A stretch of DNA of 64,000 nt, taken from Flavitalea sp966112615. Its GTDB lineage: Bacteria; Bacteroidota; Bacteroidia; Chitinophagales; Chitinophagaceae. The notes below the pieces were generated by a model, which searched no databases, had not been told where the DNA came from, and was given only the letters and a program-made list of their open reading frames with translations. Positions 17,097-24,231 of this stretch are shown here, one piece after another. The stretch lies in contig CBHWDO010000006.1 of assembly GCA_966112615.1 (NCBI GenBank), forward strand, positions 133,531 to 197,530, in the 5' to 3' direction. How positions within the stretch are numbered: the stretch's first letter is position 1; each line of letters starts with the position of its first letter. Made by a program: the position numbers and the translations under genes.

Positions 17097-18053
17097 ATGA
17101 GTCTGACAGATAACCTTGAGATCTTCGAATTGAATGTTACGCTTCTTCCTCCGCCGCAAAAGCATCCTACCATATTTCGTCATTTTGATGAACTGCAGCC
17201 GGGTGAGGCTTTCAGGATCCTGAACGACCATGATCCCAAGCCTTTATACTACCAACTTTTGGGAGAAAGAGGAAATATCTTCAATTGGGAATACCTTGAA
17301 AAGGGTCCAAGATGGGTTGTTCAAATTGGAAAAAATGCAGGGAATGCAGAAACCTTAGGAGAGATCGCCACAAAGGATCTCCGCAAAGCTGAGATCTTTA
17401 AAAAATATGGGCTTGATTTCTGTTGTGGCGGTAAAAAAACCGTGCAGCAGGCATGTGCAGAAAAAGGGATCGATGTTACACGAATTGAAGAAGAGTTAAG
17501 GAATGCAGATAAAAATCCTGTGACAAGGCCACTTCCGTATAACGACTGGAGTATAGATTTCCTGGCCGATTATGTGGTAAACACTCATCATAGCTATGTT
17601 AAGCAATCCTTGCCTGAGTTGGTAGGATACGCTACTAAAGTAGCCTCGGTACATGGTCAGCAGCATCCCGAGCTTATCCCGATCCGAGACCTGGTGATAG
17701 AGATCTCTGATGAGATGAAAGATCATATGGTTAAAGAAGAAAAGATCCTGTTTCCATTTGTAAAGCAACTGGCACAGGCAAAAGCAAATGGAACCGGCCT
17801 GCCTTCAGCCATTTTTGGTACTATTGAAAATCCTATTAATATGATGGAGCATGAGCATGATATGGTTGGAAAGCTTTTGGCTGAGATCAGGAGCCTGAGT
17901 GATGATTATGCGATTCCATCAGATGCTTGTGCGAGTTATTCACTGTTATACAAAATGCTTCCTGAATTTGAATCTGACCTGTTTACACATATTCATCTTG
18001 AAAACAATATCATGTTTCCAAAAGCACTGAAGATTGAAAAAGAATTAAGATAG
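17097..18053 (+). CDS. Iron-sulfur cluster repair di-iron protein (RIC/ScdA/YtfE family) with extra N-terminal DUF2249
   Basis: Repairs Fe-S clusters damaged by nitric oxide or peroxide. 318 residues in three parts: a DUF2249 domain (about 8-75, HFDELQPGEAFRILNDHDPKP), a ScdA_N/DUF542 domain (about 85-140) with the diagnostic YGLDFCCGGKKT, and a hemerythrin-like four-helix domain (about 155-315) with iron ligands in NTHHSY, DHMVKEEKILFPF, MMEHEHDMV and HIHLENNIMFP. The added DUF2249 is common in Bacteroidota members. Single-gene unit: a palindrome lies just upstream and a terminator 19 bp downstream. Likely induced by nitrosative stress, by inference. Confidence 0.9.
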   Translation: MSLTDNLEIFELNVTLLPPPQKHPTIFRHFDELQPGEAFRILNDHDPKPLYYQLLGERGNIFNWEYLEKGPRWVVQIGKNAGNAETLGEIATKDLRKAEIFKKYGLDFCCGGKKTVQQACAEKGIDVTRIEEELRNADKNPVTRPLPYNDWSIDFLADYVVNTHHSYVKQSLPELVGYATKVASVHGQQHPELIPIRDLVIEISDEMKDHMVKEEKILFPFVKQLAQAKANGTGLPSAIFGTIENPINMMEHEHDMVGKLLAEIRSLSDDYAIPSDACASYSLLYKMLPEFESDLFTHIHLENNIMFPKALKIEKELR

Positions 18054-18072
18054 TCCTTCTGCATGATTGATA

Positions 18073-18108
18073 AAGGCTGAACCACGAACCGGTTCAGCCT
18101 TCTTTTTT
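18073..18108 (+). terminator. Intrinsic terminator of the Fe-S repair gene
   Basis: Perfect 11-bp arms 18073-18083 (AAGGCTGAACC) and 18091-18101 with a 7-nt loop, then CTTTTTT. The T-tract touches the last codon of the convergent minus-strand gene. Confidence 0.9.
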
Positions 18109-18613
18109 ACCTGGATGCTTCTAAAAAACCCATAGAATCTTCGTAAAAATGATATTCCATTACCTTGCCTTCTTTTACTTTACATTTAAGTGACCAGTTG
18201 CTGTGATATAATTTTCCGGTAGTTCTAAGTTCATGAGTAAAGCTTCCATCTGCAAAAACTATTTCATCCTTTCCAATTATATTATTTACTGAAAATTCCC
18301 TGGTATTGAAATTTTCAGAAAGGTTCTTCAAGAATTCTTTTAAGCCTTCCTGACCATAGTACGTTCCATATAATTCTCCTTTGACTCTTTGCTTGTCTCT
18401 TACAGCAATGATTTTACATTGATCATTGAAGCTGTTTAGAATTCCATTAAAATCGCCTTTTCCAAAAGCTTCGAAAAATTGCTGAACAGGCTTAGTGGAA
18501 GGATCATTTGTTTTCATTTGATAATCTGATTTAGATGACGAATTTAATTGCGCATTAACAGACAAACTGTTTAAAAGAAATAAGGTTAAAATCGCACAAA
18601 ATGTTTTTTTCAT
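18107..18613 (-). CDS. Secreted NTF2/SnoaL-like protein
   Basis: A 168-residue protein with a clear signal peptide (LFLLNSLSVNAQ) and then one NTF2-like cone: helix VQQFFEAFGKGDFNGILNSF, the strand pair that follows, GTYYGQEGLKEFLKNLSENF, and beta strands with WSLKCKVKEGKVMEYHFYED. SnoaL-like proteins are mostly uncharacterised in this setting, some bind polyketides or act as small isomerases. Secreted to the periplasm. It is divergent from a MerR gene across 116 bp that hold a 21-bp dyad, so it may be a target of that regulator (inference). Confidence 0.75.
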   Translation of the reverse strand: MKKTFCAILTLFLLNSLSVNAQLNSSSKSDYQMKTNDPSTKPVQQFFEAFGKGDFNGILNSFNDQCKIIAVRDKQRVKGELYGTYYGQEGLKEFLKNLSENFNTREFSVNNIIGKDEIVFADGSFTHELRTTGKLYHSNWSLKCKVKEGKVMEYHFYEDSMGFLEASR

Positions 18614-18651
18614 TAATAAGTGTTGAAAAGTTAATGTATATAATTTACCTT

Positions 18652-18672
18652 AATTGTAAATAAATTACAATT
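18652..18672. promoter_or_regulatory. 21-bp dyad between divergent NTF2-like and MerR genes
   Basis: AATTGTAA (18652-18659), a 5-bp spacer, and TTACAATT (18665-18672) form a perfect 8-bp inverted repeat. Its right arm overlaps the -33 position of the promoter for the MerR gene. Dyads of this size are typical MerR operators; that this MerR binds it is inference. Confidence 0.5.
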
Positions 18673-18702
18673 GCAAATTAAAATGATTTCTTGTTAGATT
18701 TG
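18671..18702 (+). promoter_or_regulatory. Candidate promoter of the MerR gene
   Basis: TAGATTTG at 18695-18702 fits the Bacteroidota -7 box TAnnTTTG, and TTG at 18671-18673 lies 21 nt upstream as a partial -33 element. Start of transcription would be near 18707, 23 nt before the ATG. Confidence 0.5.
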
Positions 18703-18729
18703 TTTCAATAGTTGTAAAAAAAATGACAA

Positions 18730-19038
18730 ATGGCAAATGACAGGGATATACTGTTTGATTTCGATTTCCTTGATAAATTGGTAGTGGGAATAGGAGAGGT
18801 TTCACAAATAACTGGCATTTCAACCCGCCAGATCCGTTATTGGGAAGAAAAAGGCATAATAGTTAGTCTTACAGAAGAAGAAGGAAAGAACCGGCGCTAT
18901 GATTATAAGAATATCAAAAAAATGCTTCTTGTAAAAGAATTGATGGATGAAGGTTATACTTTAGATGCTGCCGCAGAAAAGATCCGGAAGAGAGTTGAGT
19001 TAATAGAACAAGCTATCAAAAAATTGAAGAAGAAATAA
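18730..19038 (+). CDS. MerR-family transcriptional regulator
   Basis: A 102-residue regulator with the MerR helix-turn-helix: IGEVSQITGISTRQIRYWEEKGII, then the wing with NRRYDYKNIKKMLLVKELMDEGYTLDAA, and a short C-terminal helix (VELIEQAIKKLKKK) for the dimer. There is no effector domain and no Cys, so it is not a metal sensor of the usual kind. The ATG at 18723 is followed by a stop after five codons; 18730 is the real start. The Gfo/Idh gene begins 23 bp after the stop and may be cotranscribed. Confidence 0.85.
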   Translation: MANDRDILFDFDFLDKLVVGIGEVSQITGISTRQIRYWEEKGIIVSLTEEEGKNRRYDYKNIKKMLLVKELMDEGYTLDAAAEKIRKRVELIEQAIKKLKKK

Positions 19039-19061
19039 ATGCAAATTCTTATCATTACAAC

Positions 19062-20132
19062 ATGAAAAAATTACGCATACTTGTAGTGGGCTGCGGTAAT
19101 ATGGGAAGCTCACATGCTGAAGCCTATCATCATATGGATGAGTTTGAAATCTGCGGATTGGTATCCACCGGGAACAGTAAAAATGTTCTGAATGAAAAAT
19201 TGGGTGGAGGATATGATCTGTATGATGAGTATGAAGCTGCATTAAAATCAACAATGCCTGATTGTGTTTGTATCAGTACATATCCGGATACACACGAATC
19301 ATATGTATTGAAAGCATTGGAAGCTGGATGTCATGTTTTTGTTGAGAAGCCTTTAGCTGATACAGTAGAAGGCTCTATGAAAATTGTGGAGGCTGCAAAA
19401 AAAGCAAACAGGAAAGTTGTTGTTGGTTATATCCTTCGTGTTCATCCATCATGGGAGAAATTCATTGAAGTGAGTCGCACGCTTGGAAAACCACTTGTGA
19501 TGCGCATGAACCTTAATCAGCAGTCTCATGGACGCATGTGGACCGTTCATCGTAACCTGATGAAATCCTTAAGTCCGATCGTTGATTGTGGAGTACATTA
19601 TATTGATGTAATGTGCCAGATGACCCGATCAAAACCGGTACAGGTAGGAGCGATAGGAGCAAGGCTGACTGAAGATATTCCTGAAGGAAATTATAACTAT
19701 GGCCAGTTGCAGATACGCTTTGAAGATGGATCAGTTGGATGGTATGAAGCAGGATGGGGGCCGATGATGAGTGAAACTGCTTTCTTTGTGAAAGATGTGA
19801 TCGGTCCGAAGGGATGCGTATCAATTGTTGCAAAAGAAGCTGGTGGGTCAGGAAAATCTGATTCCGTTGAATCCCATACAAAGACTGAATCAATTAAAGT
19901 GCATCGTGCTGATCTTGACAGCACCGATAATTTCATCCACAAAGATGAATGGATCGATATGCATGATGAACCTGATCACCAGGAACTTTGTAATCGTGAA
20001 CAACGATATTTTTTAAAAGCGATCCAGCAGGATCTTGATCTGACTGATCATCTTGAAGATGCGGTAAATAGTTTACGTATTGCATTCGCCTGTGATGAGT
20101 CGGTGAGAACGGGTAAGATGGTGATGCTTTAA
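19062..20132 (+). CDS. Gfo/Idh/MocA-family oxidoreductase
   Basis: A 356-residue NAD(P)-dependent dehydrogenase acting on a sugar, inositol or amino-sugar type substrate. Rossmann loop VVGCGNMGSSHAEAY near residue 8, then HVFVEKPLADT near 95 with the family's catalytic Lys, and a C-terminal alpha/beta dimer domain with CGVHYIDVM near 175. Cytoplasmic (no signal). It follows the MerR regulator closely and is followed by a large inverted repeat before a convergent gene. Substrate cannot be read from the sequence. Confidence 0.85.
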   Translation: MKKLRILVVGCGNMGSSHAEAYHHMDEFEICGLVSTGNSKNVLNEKLGGGYDLYDEYEAALKSTMPDCVCISTYPDTHESYVLKALEAGCHVFVEKPLADTVEGSMKIVEAAKKANRKVVVGYILRVHPSWEKFIEVSRTLGKPLVMRMNLNQQSHGRMWTVHRNLMKSLSPIVDCGVHYIDVMCQMTRSKPVQVGAIGARLTEDIPEGNYNYGQLQIRFEDGSVGWYEAGWGPMMSETAFFVKDVIGPKGCVSIVAKEAGGSGKSDSVESHTKTESIKVHRADLDSTDNFIHKDEWIDMHDEPDHQELCNREQRYFLKAIQQDLDLTDHLEDAVNSLRIAFACDESVRTGKMVML

Positions 20133-20135
20133 AAG

Positions 20136-20230
20136 TAAATGGGAAATCGGTAATCGAAAATAGGAAACGGGCAGAACGGGACTGAAACCTGTTTCTGATT
20201 CTCGATTCCCGATTCCCGATTTCCCATTTA
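20136..20230. repeat. Large imperfect inverted repeat with 7-bp tandem units
   Basis: The outer 15 bp of the arms (20136-20150 and 20216-20230) are perfectly complementary, and imperfect pairing continues to about 20169/20191. The right arm holds GATTCTC, GATTCCC, GATTCCC and GATTTCCC in tandem (20197-20225). The loop contains GGGCAGAAC, the complement of a motif found in two other intergenic repeats. It lies between convergent genes and could act as a two-way terminator. Confidence 0.7.
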
Positions 20231-20235
20231 TCCCC

Positions 20236-21240
20236 CTAAGGCTGCCCTCCGCCTCCCATCGCTCCATAAATCTGTCCGGTAGCATAGCTTCCCTCATTGG
20301 CAGCCAGCTGAACATAGATGGATGCAAGTTCCACAGGTTGGCCTGGTCTGCCCAGTGGTGTATCTCCTCCAAATTTTTTAAGCTTTTCCATGGTTGCTCC
20401 ACCGCTTACCTGCAAAGGAGTCCAGATGGGCCCTGGTGCTACGCCATTTACGCGAATTCCTTTTTCTGCAAGTTGTTTTGCAAGTGAACGAACAAAGCTT
20501 GTATTACATGCTTTGGTTTGAGCATAATCGAATAATTCCGGGGAAGGATCATGTGCCTGTTCCGAAGTTGTTGAAATAATTACCGAACCAGGCTTTAAAT
20601 GTTTGACCGCTGCCTTGGTTATCCAGAAAGGCGCATAAACATTTGTCTTCATGGTTTTGTCGAACTGTTCTGTTGTTATATCTTCTATCGAAGGCTTAGT
20701 TTGCTGCAAGGCCGCGTTGTTTACCAGGATATCGAGTCCTCCTAATTGTTGTACTGATTGTTCTACCAGTTTTGAACAAAATGATTCTTCTGTTATATCA
20801 CCTGGTATGGCAACTGCTTTTCTTCCTTCAGCCTTTATTAACTGAATCACTTCTTTAGCATCTTCTTCTTCAGCAGGTAAATAATTGATGGCAACATCTG
20901 CGCCTTCTCTTGCAAATGCAATGGCTGCAGCTCTTCCCATTCCCGAATCTCCACCGGTGATCAAGGCTTTTCTTCCTCTTAATCTTCCTGAACCCTTGTA
21001 TGATTTTTCTCCATGATCTGGTTTGGGATCCATTTTACTGGCAAGTCCTGGCCATGGTTGTGACTGTTCCTTAAATGGAGGAGCTGGATATTTTTTTCTT
21101 GGATCGATCAGCTCCTGCAGCTGGTCTTCCATTTTTACATTAATGTTGTTACCGAGTACCTGCGCTGCAGATACAGTGGTAATTCCTACAGCTAAACCGG
21201 TAATGGCTTTTCTCCTGGTGATGGTACTTTGGTCGCTCAT
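20236..21240 (-). CDS. SDR-family oxidoreductase with possible Tat signal (general-stress type)
   Basis: A 334-residue short-chain dehydrogenase of the YdaD/YhdF (general stress protein 39) type. The start at 21240 gives MSDQSTITRRKAITGLAVG, a twin-arginine-like leader, so it may be exported folded with NADP. An ATG at 21282 would add 14 poorly fitting residues. A linker with FKEQSQPWPGL and KPDHGEKSYKGSGRL, typical of this subgroup, precedes the Rossmann loop ITGGDSGMGR. NNAA follows, then active site Ser (STTSEQ) and YAQTK, so YxxxK is intact. C terminus is glycine-rich. Export is inference. Confidence 0.8.
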   Translation of the reverse strand: MSDQSTITRRKAITGLAVGITTVSAAQVLGNNINVKMEDQLQELIDPRKKYPAPPFKEQSQPWPGLASKMDPKPDHGEKSYKGSGRLRGRKALITGGDSGMGRAAAIAFAREGADVAINYLPAEEEDAKEVIQLIKAEGRKAVAIPGDITEESFCSKLVEQSVQQLGGLDILVNNAALQQTKPSIEDITTEQFDKTMKTNVYAPFWITKAAVKHLKPGSVIISTTSEQAHDPSPELFDYAQTKACNTSFVRSLAKQLAEKGIRVNGVAPGPIWTPLQVSGGATMEKLKKFGGDTPLGRPGQPVELASIYVQLAANEGSYATGQIYGAMGGGGQP

Positions 21241-21322
21241 GACATTTGAATTTTGATGATAATAAGTATGCATTGTCATCAAATTCCTATGCCACTATAG
21301 ACTTCTAAAAGATTTGAGATTG

Positions 21323-21357
21323 TAAAAAAAATCCCCAACAAATAAATGTCGGGGATT
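21323..21357 (-). terminator. Intrinsic terminator after tRNA-Leu
   Basis: On the minus strand, arms at 21348-21357 and 21330-21339 (AATCCCCGAC pairing with GTTGGGGATT, one G-U) are followed by eight Ts. It begins four bases after the CCA end of the tRNA. Confidence 0.85.
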
Positions 21358-21360
21358 AAG

Positions 21361-21447
21361 TGGTGCCCAGAACTGGATTCGAACCAGCACACCGTTGCCG
21401 GCGCTGCGACCTGAACACAGTGCGTCTACCAATTTCGCCATCTGGGC
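21361..21447 (-). tRNA. tRNA-Leu, anticodon CAG
   Basis: 87 nt including an encoded CCA (21361-21363). Acceptor stem GCCCAGA pairs with TCTGGGC with A as discriminator. D arm GCGAAATTGGTAGACGC is the leucine form, and a long variable arm marks it as class II. The anticodon loop TTCAGGT carries CAG (complement of 21411-21413), reading CUG. T arm GGTTCGAATCC is standard. A TACTTTTG promoter box precedes it and a terminator follows it. Confidence 0.96.
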
Positions 21448-21465
21448 ATCCTTGTGTCAGGGGTG

Positions 21466-21473
21466 CAAAAGTA
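21466..21473 (-). promoter_or_regulatory. Candidate -7 box for tRNA-Leu
   Basis: TACTTTTG on the minus strand fits TAnnTTTG and ends 19 nt before the first tRNA base. No clear -33 TTTG is seen. Confidence 0.55.
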
Positions 21474-21492
21474 AGGAATGAAATTTATTTTC

Positions 21493-22575
21493 CTAAAATC
21501 TCTTCCAATATTTTTCTGATTTTTTCCAGAATGCAAAAAATGAAGTCAATTCAGAATCAGGTGCTGGAAATAACCAGTCACGTTGTTCAGCAATTCCTTT
21601 GTAATGTGCATTCAAAGGATGTTCTTTATAGATCATTTTGCCTGTATGCAAATCATCCAGCTTCCCGCAATACAATTGAATTCCTTCAATTTCTCTTGCA
21701 AGATCCCATATAAAACGCAGCACTTTCCTGCTTACAGGAAACTTATTAAAATGATCCGGCTCCAGTAGTAAAATCCTGTTTGCTTTTTCGCCTTTATGCC
21801 AGCAGGGATCGAGGTTGTAAGAATTATATACCAGTGTAGGAAGATTCCTATCGATAACTGGCAAAGGGGTTTCAGGTAATTCTGTTAATAAAACATTTTC
21901 GGTTATGGATGATAGTGAGTCCGGTATTTCTGTTGATTCCAGTTCTTCGTATGACTTATCAAGAAAGGTTCCTGATTGTTCCGACTTTGTATAGCGGTTT
22001 ATATTTTCCTGGTTACTGAAATATAATTTCCTTGAAAAAGTACCAGCTGTCCATTGCCAGCTTAATGTATTGCTTGCAAGATCTCCATCATACAAATGAT
22101 AATACATCCATGCTGAAGGCTGTTTCCAGTGAACACTTGCAACATTGCAGGTTATAGACGCAACGTACATCCTGCAATGGTTATGCATATATCCAGTTTC
22201 ATACAATTCTAAAATCGATTTATCGATGGCCTTAATGCCGGTAGATGCATTTTGAATGGAAACAGGTAGTCCGGATCTTTTGAATTTCCGAACCGGTTCA
22301 TAGATATCTGAAAATATCGCATCGCCTTTTTGTTGCCAGTTTCTTTGAAAGAACTCACGCCAGGCCAATTCCTGTACAAATTTTTCGATCTCGTATTTTT
22401 TGTATCCTTTGGTAAGAACTGACTCTAATACCTGTTTTGTGCTGATGACTCCCCTGGAGATATAAGGTGATAACATGGTTACCGATCCGTCAAGATAATT
22501 TCTTGTTTTAGCGTATTTAATTGGATCGATGGATTCAATTCTTTTCAGGACCTCAGGGTATTGAGTAGGGAACAT
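21493..22575 (-). CDS. Photolyase/cryptochrome-like protein with FAD domain first
   Basis: About 360 residues. The N-terminal two thirds match the FAD-binding helical domain of DNA photolyases: LSPYISRGVIS, ELAWREFFQRNW, GYMHNHCRMYVAS and DGDLASNTLSWQWTAG. The antenna domain that normally comes first is absent; instead a C-terminal stretch with RILLLEPDHFNKFPVSRKVL and a helix-strand rhythm resembles an alpha/beta photolyase domain, so the order may be swapped. Possible ATGs are 22644, 22617 and 22575. I chose 22575 because the first falls inside a perfect hairpin that looks like the dapD terminator, whose T-tract reaches the second. Repair activity is not certain. Confidence 0.75.
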   Translation of the reverse strand: MFPTQYPEVLKRIESIDPIKYAKTRNYLDGSVTMLSPYISRGVISTKQVLESVLTKGYKKYEIEKFVQELAWREFFQRNWQQKGDAIFSDIYEPVRKFKRSGLPVSIQNASTGIKAIDKSILELYETGYMHNHCRMYVASITCNVASVHWKQPSAWMYYHLYDGDLASNTLSWQWTAGTFSRKLYFSNQENINRYTKSEQSGTFLDKSYEELESTEIPDSLSSITENVLLTELPETPLPVIDRNLPTLVYNSYNLDPCWHKGEKANRILLLEPDHFNKFPVSRKVLRFIWDLAREIEGIQLYCGKLDDLHTGKMIYKEHPLNAHYKGIAEQRDWLFPAPDSELTSFFAFWKKSEKYWKRF

Positions 22576-22615
22576 ATACGCATAACAAAATCCAGGGTCA
22601 TTGGTTGAAGCATAC

Positions 22616-22646
22616 ATGAAAAATGGGAGAATTGCTTCTCCCATTT
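22616..22646 (-). terminator. Intrinsic terminator of dapD
   Basis: Perfect 11-bp arms 22621-22631 and 22636-22646 (AAATGGGAGAA and complement) with loop TTGC; read on the minus strand the stem is followed by a short T-tract. It lies 89 bp past the dapD stop. Confidence 0.75.
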
Positions 22647-22665
22647 TAAATTATTAGAACACATT

Positions 22666-22729
22666 GTTCAGCCCGACCCTCGGGGTCGTTCTGCCCATTC
22701 TTCATCACTTCTCCACTTCTTCACTTCTT
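22666..22729. repeat. GTTCWGCCC hairpin repeat followed by 8-bp tandem units
   Basis: GTTCAGCCC (22666-22674) and GTTCTGCCC (22688-22696) flank a small hairpin (CGACCC 22674-22679 with GGGTCG 22683-22688). Then CACTTCTC, CACTTCTT and CACTTCTT run in tandem at 22706-22729. The hairpin element recurs at 45997-46025. Confidence 0.6.
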
Positions 22730-22734
22730 CCTCC

Positions 22735-23547
22735 CTAAACCGCTACATTAAAATCCCTCAACGCATCATTCAATGAAGTCTTCAGATCAGTGCTTGCTTT
22801 TCTTTGACCAATGATAAGTGCACATCCTACCTGATATTCACCGGCAGGGAATTTCTTGGTATAGGTTCCAGGGATCACCACGCTTCTTGCTGGTACTCTT
22901 CCTTTATATTCAATTGGCTCATCGCCGCTGACATCAATGATCTTGGTGCTCTTGGTCAGCACTACATTTGCGCCCAGTACAGCTTCTTTTTCGACAATAA
23001 CTCCTTCCACAACAATACACCTGCTGCCTACAAATACGCCATCTTCAATGATCACAGGTGAAGCCTGCAATGGTTCCAAAACGCCGCCAATACCCACACC
23101 ACCACTGAGATGTACTCCTTTTCCAATCTGGGCACAACTTCCCACTGTAGCCCAGGTATCCACCATGGTTCCTTCATCTACAAAGGCCCCGATATTCACA
23201 TAGGAAGGCATCAGTACCACATTCTTTGCCACATAGGCTCCGTAGCGGGCCACTGCATGAGGAACGGCACGTACTCCTAATTCCTTATAGTTCTTCTTTA
23301 GCAGCATCTTGTCATAGAACTCAAATGGCTCCAATGTCCAGGTTTGCATTTGCTGTATACCAAAATACATCAGGATTGCCTGCTTTACCCATTCATTGAC
23401 CACCCAGCCATTTTCTCCGGGAGTTGCAACCCTGAGCCTGCCTTTATCAACTTCTTCGATCACCGCCCTTACTGCGTCAGAATATTGTTGGTCTTTCAAC
23501 AGTTCGCGGTTCGACCAGGCCTGCTCTATTAAATTCCTGAGATCCAT
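22735..23547 (-). CDS. dapD: 2,3,4,5-tetrahydropyridine-2,6-dicarboxylate N-succinyltransferase
   Basis: Lysine/diaminopimelate pathway enzyme that succinylates tetrahydrodipicolinate using succinyl-CoA, 270 residues, trimeric left-handed beta helix. Seen: N-terminal helical domain (MDLRNLIEQAW), hexapeptide repeats from about residue 95 (VVLMPSYVNIGAFVDEGTMVDTWATVGSCAQIG, VGIGGVLEP), and C-terminal VIPGTYTKKF. The ATG at 23547 fits the family start; an upstream ATG at 23571 would overlap the promoter box TATGTTTG. Transcribed alone, with a terminator 89 bp downstream. Confidence 0.95.
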   Translation of the reverse strand: MDLRNLIEQAWSNRELLKDQQYSDAVRAVIEEVDKGRLRVATPGENGWVVNEWVKQAILMYFGIQQMQTWTLEPFEFYDKMLLKKNYKELGVRAVPHAVARYGAYVAKNVVLMPSYVNIGAFVDEGTMVDTWATVGSCAQIGKGVHLSGGVGIGGVLEPLQASPVIIEDGVFVGSRCIVVEGVIVEKEAVLGANVVLTKSTKIIDVSGDEPIEYKGRVPARSVVIPGTYTKKFPAGEYQVGCALIIGQRKASTDLKTSLNDALRDFNVAV

Positions 23548-23564
23548 AAGATGTAAAATTTTTG

Positions 23565-23572
23565 CAAACATA
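23565..23572 (-). promoter_or_regulatory. Candidate -7 box for dapD
   Basis: TATGTTTG on the minus strand fits TAnnTTTG and ends 17 nt before the dapD ATG at 23547. Its place supports that start over the ATG at 23571. Confidence 0.5.
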
Positions 23573-23678
23573 GTATTTAGGCCTTAATTCCTGTCTTACC
23601 GATTTTTCATCATAAAAACATGAGGAAAACACCAATATCAAACTGTTTTTTTCCCATGATATCTTTAAACAGACCTTG

Positions 23679-23686
23679 TACTTTTG
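23679..23686 (+). promoter_or_regulatory. Candidate -7 box for the Sua5-like gene
   Basis: TACTTTTG ends six bases before the ATG at 23693. If transcription starts about five bases after the box, as for the SRP RNA in this window, the mRNA would have almost no leader. Confidence 0.45.
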
Positions 23687-23692
23687 TGCGGA

Positions 23693-24214
23693 ATGGAAAT
23701 AAATAGTTTAGAGCAGAAACTGGTCAATTGCCTTGAGTGCCTTAGGAAGGGTGAGCTGGTTAGTTTTCCTACTGATACTGGTTGGGTGCTTGCCTGCGAT
23801 GCATCGAATGATCATTCAGTTAAACAGTTGAAAGATATGGATCCCGAGAGTTTGATCACTGTTCTGCTGGCTGATGAGCGTGATTTGCTGAAACATGTTT
23901 CGGGTCTCGACCTGGATGTTTTTAATTTTCTGGATCAGCAACAAGTTCCCGTAGCGATTTATTTTGATGGATTACTGGGCATTTCTGATCATATCCTGAA
24001 CAAAGAACATAGTGCTCCATTCAGGATCGTAAAAGAAGATTTCAGCAGGCATCTGCTTAAACGATTTAAAAAGCCGGTTGCGGCTATGTCGATCAGATCA
24101 ATGTTGAATCCCGGTTCATTTTACCAAGTAAAAGGCCTGTCTTGGAATGATGAGTTCCTGGAACAACAACTGGTTCACTGGTCATCAGGAAATGTGACCA
24201 TACTTCATCTATAA
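23693..24214 (+). CDS. Diverged Sua5/YciO/YrdC-family protein
   Basis: 173 residues with the YrdC-type opening KGELVSFPTDTGWVLACDASN near residue 18. The KGRP-type motif that follows in true threonylcarbamoyl-AMP synthases is missing: here the region reads LKDMDPESLITVLLADERDL. The later part PVAAMSIRSMLNPG still matches the SA.RSAN.SG segment only loosely. So this is a family member that may have lost or changed the tRNA-modifying reaction. A TTG at 23684 could extend it by three residues but lies in the promoter box. The GT9 gene starts 17 bp later. Confidence 0.65.
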   Translation: MEINSLEQKLVNCLECLRKGELVSFPTDTGWVLACDASNDHSVKQLKDMDPESLITVLLADERDLLKHVSGLDLDVFNFLDQQQVPVAIYFDGLLGISDHILNKEHSAPFRIVKEDFSRHLLKRFKKPVAAMSIRSMLNPGSFYQVKGLSWNDEFLEQQLVHWSSGNVTILHL

Positions 24215-24231
24215 TTATTAGAATAGACATT

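Noticed and set aside
21360..21713. Open frame on the plus strand starting MVPRTGFEPA
   Set aside because: It is the complement of tRNA-Leu plus the antisense of the photolyase-like gene.
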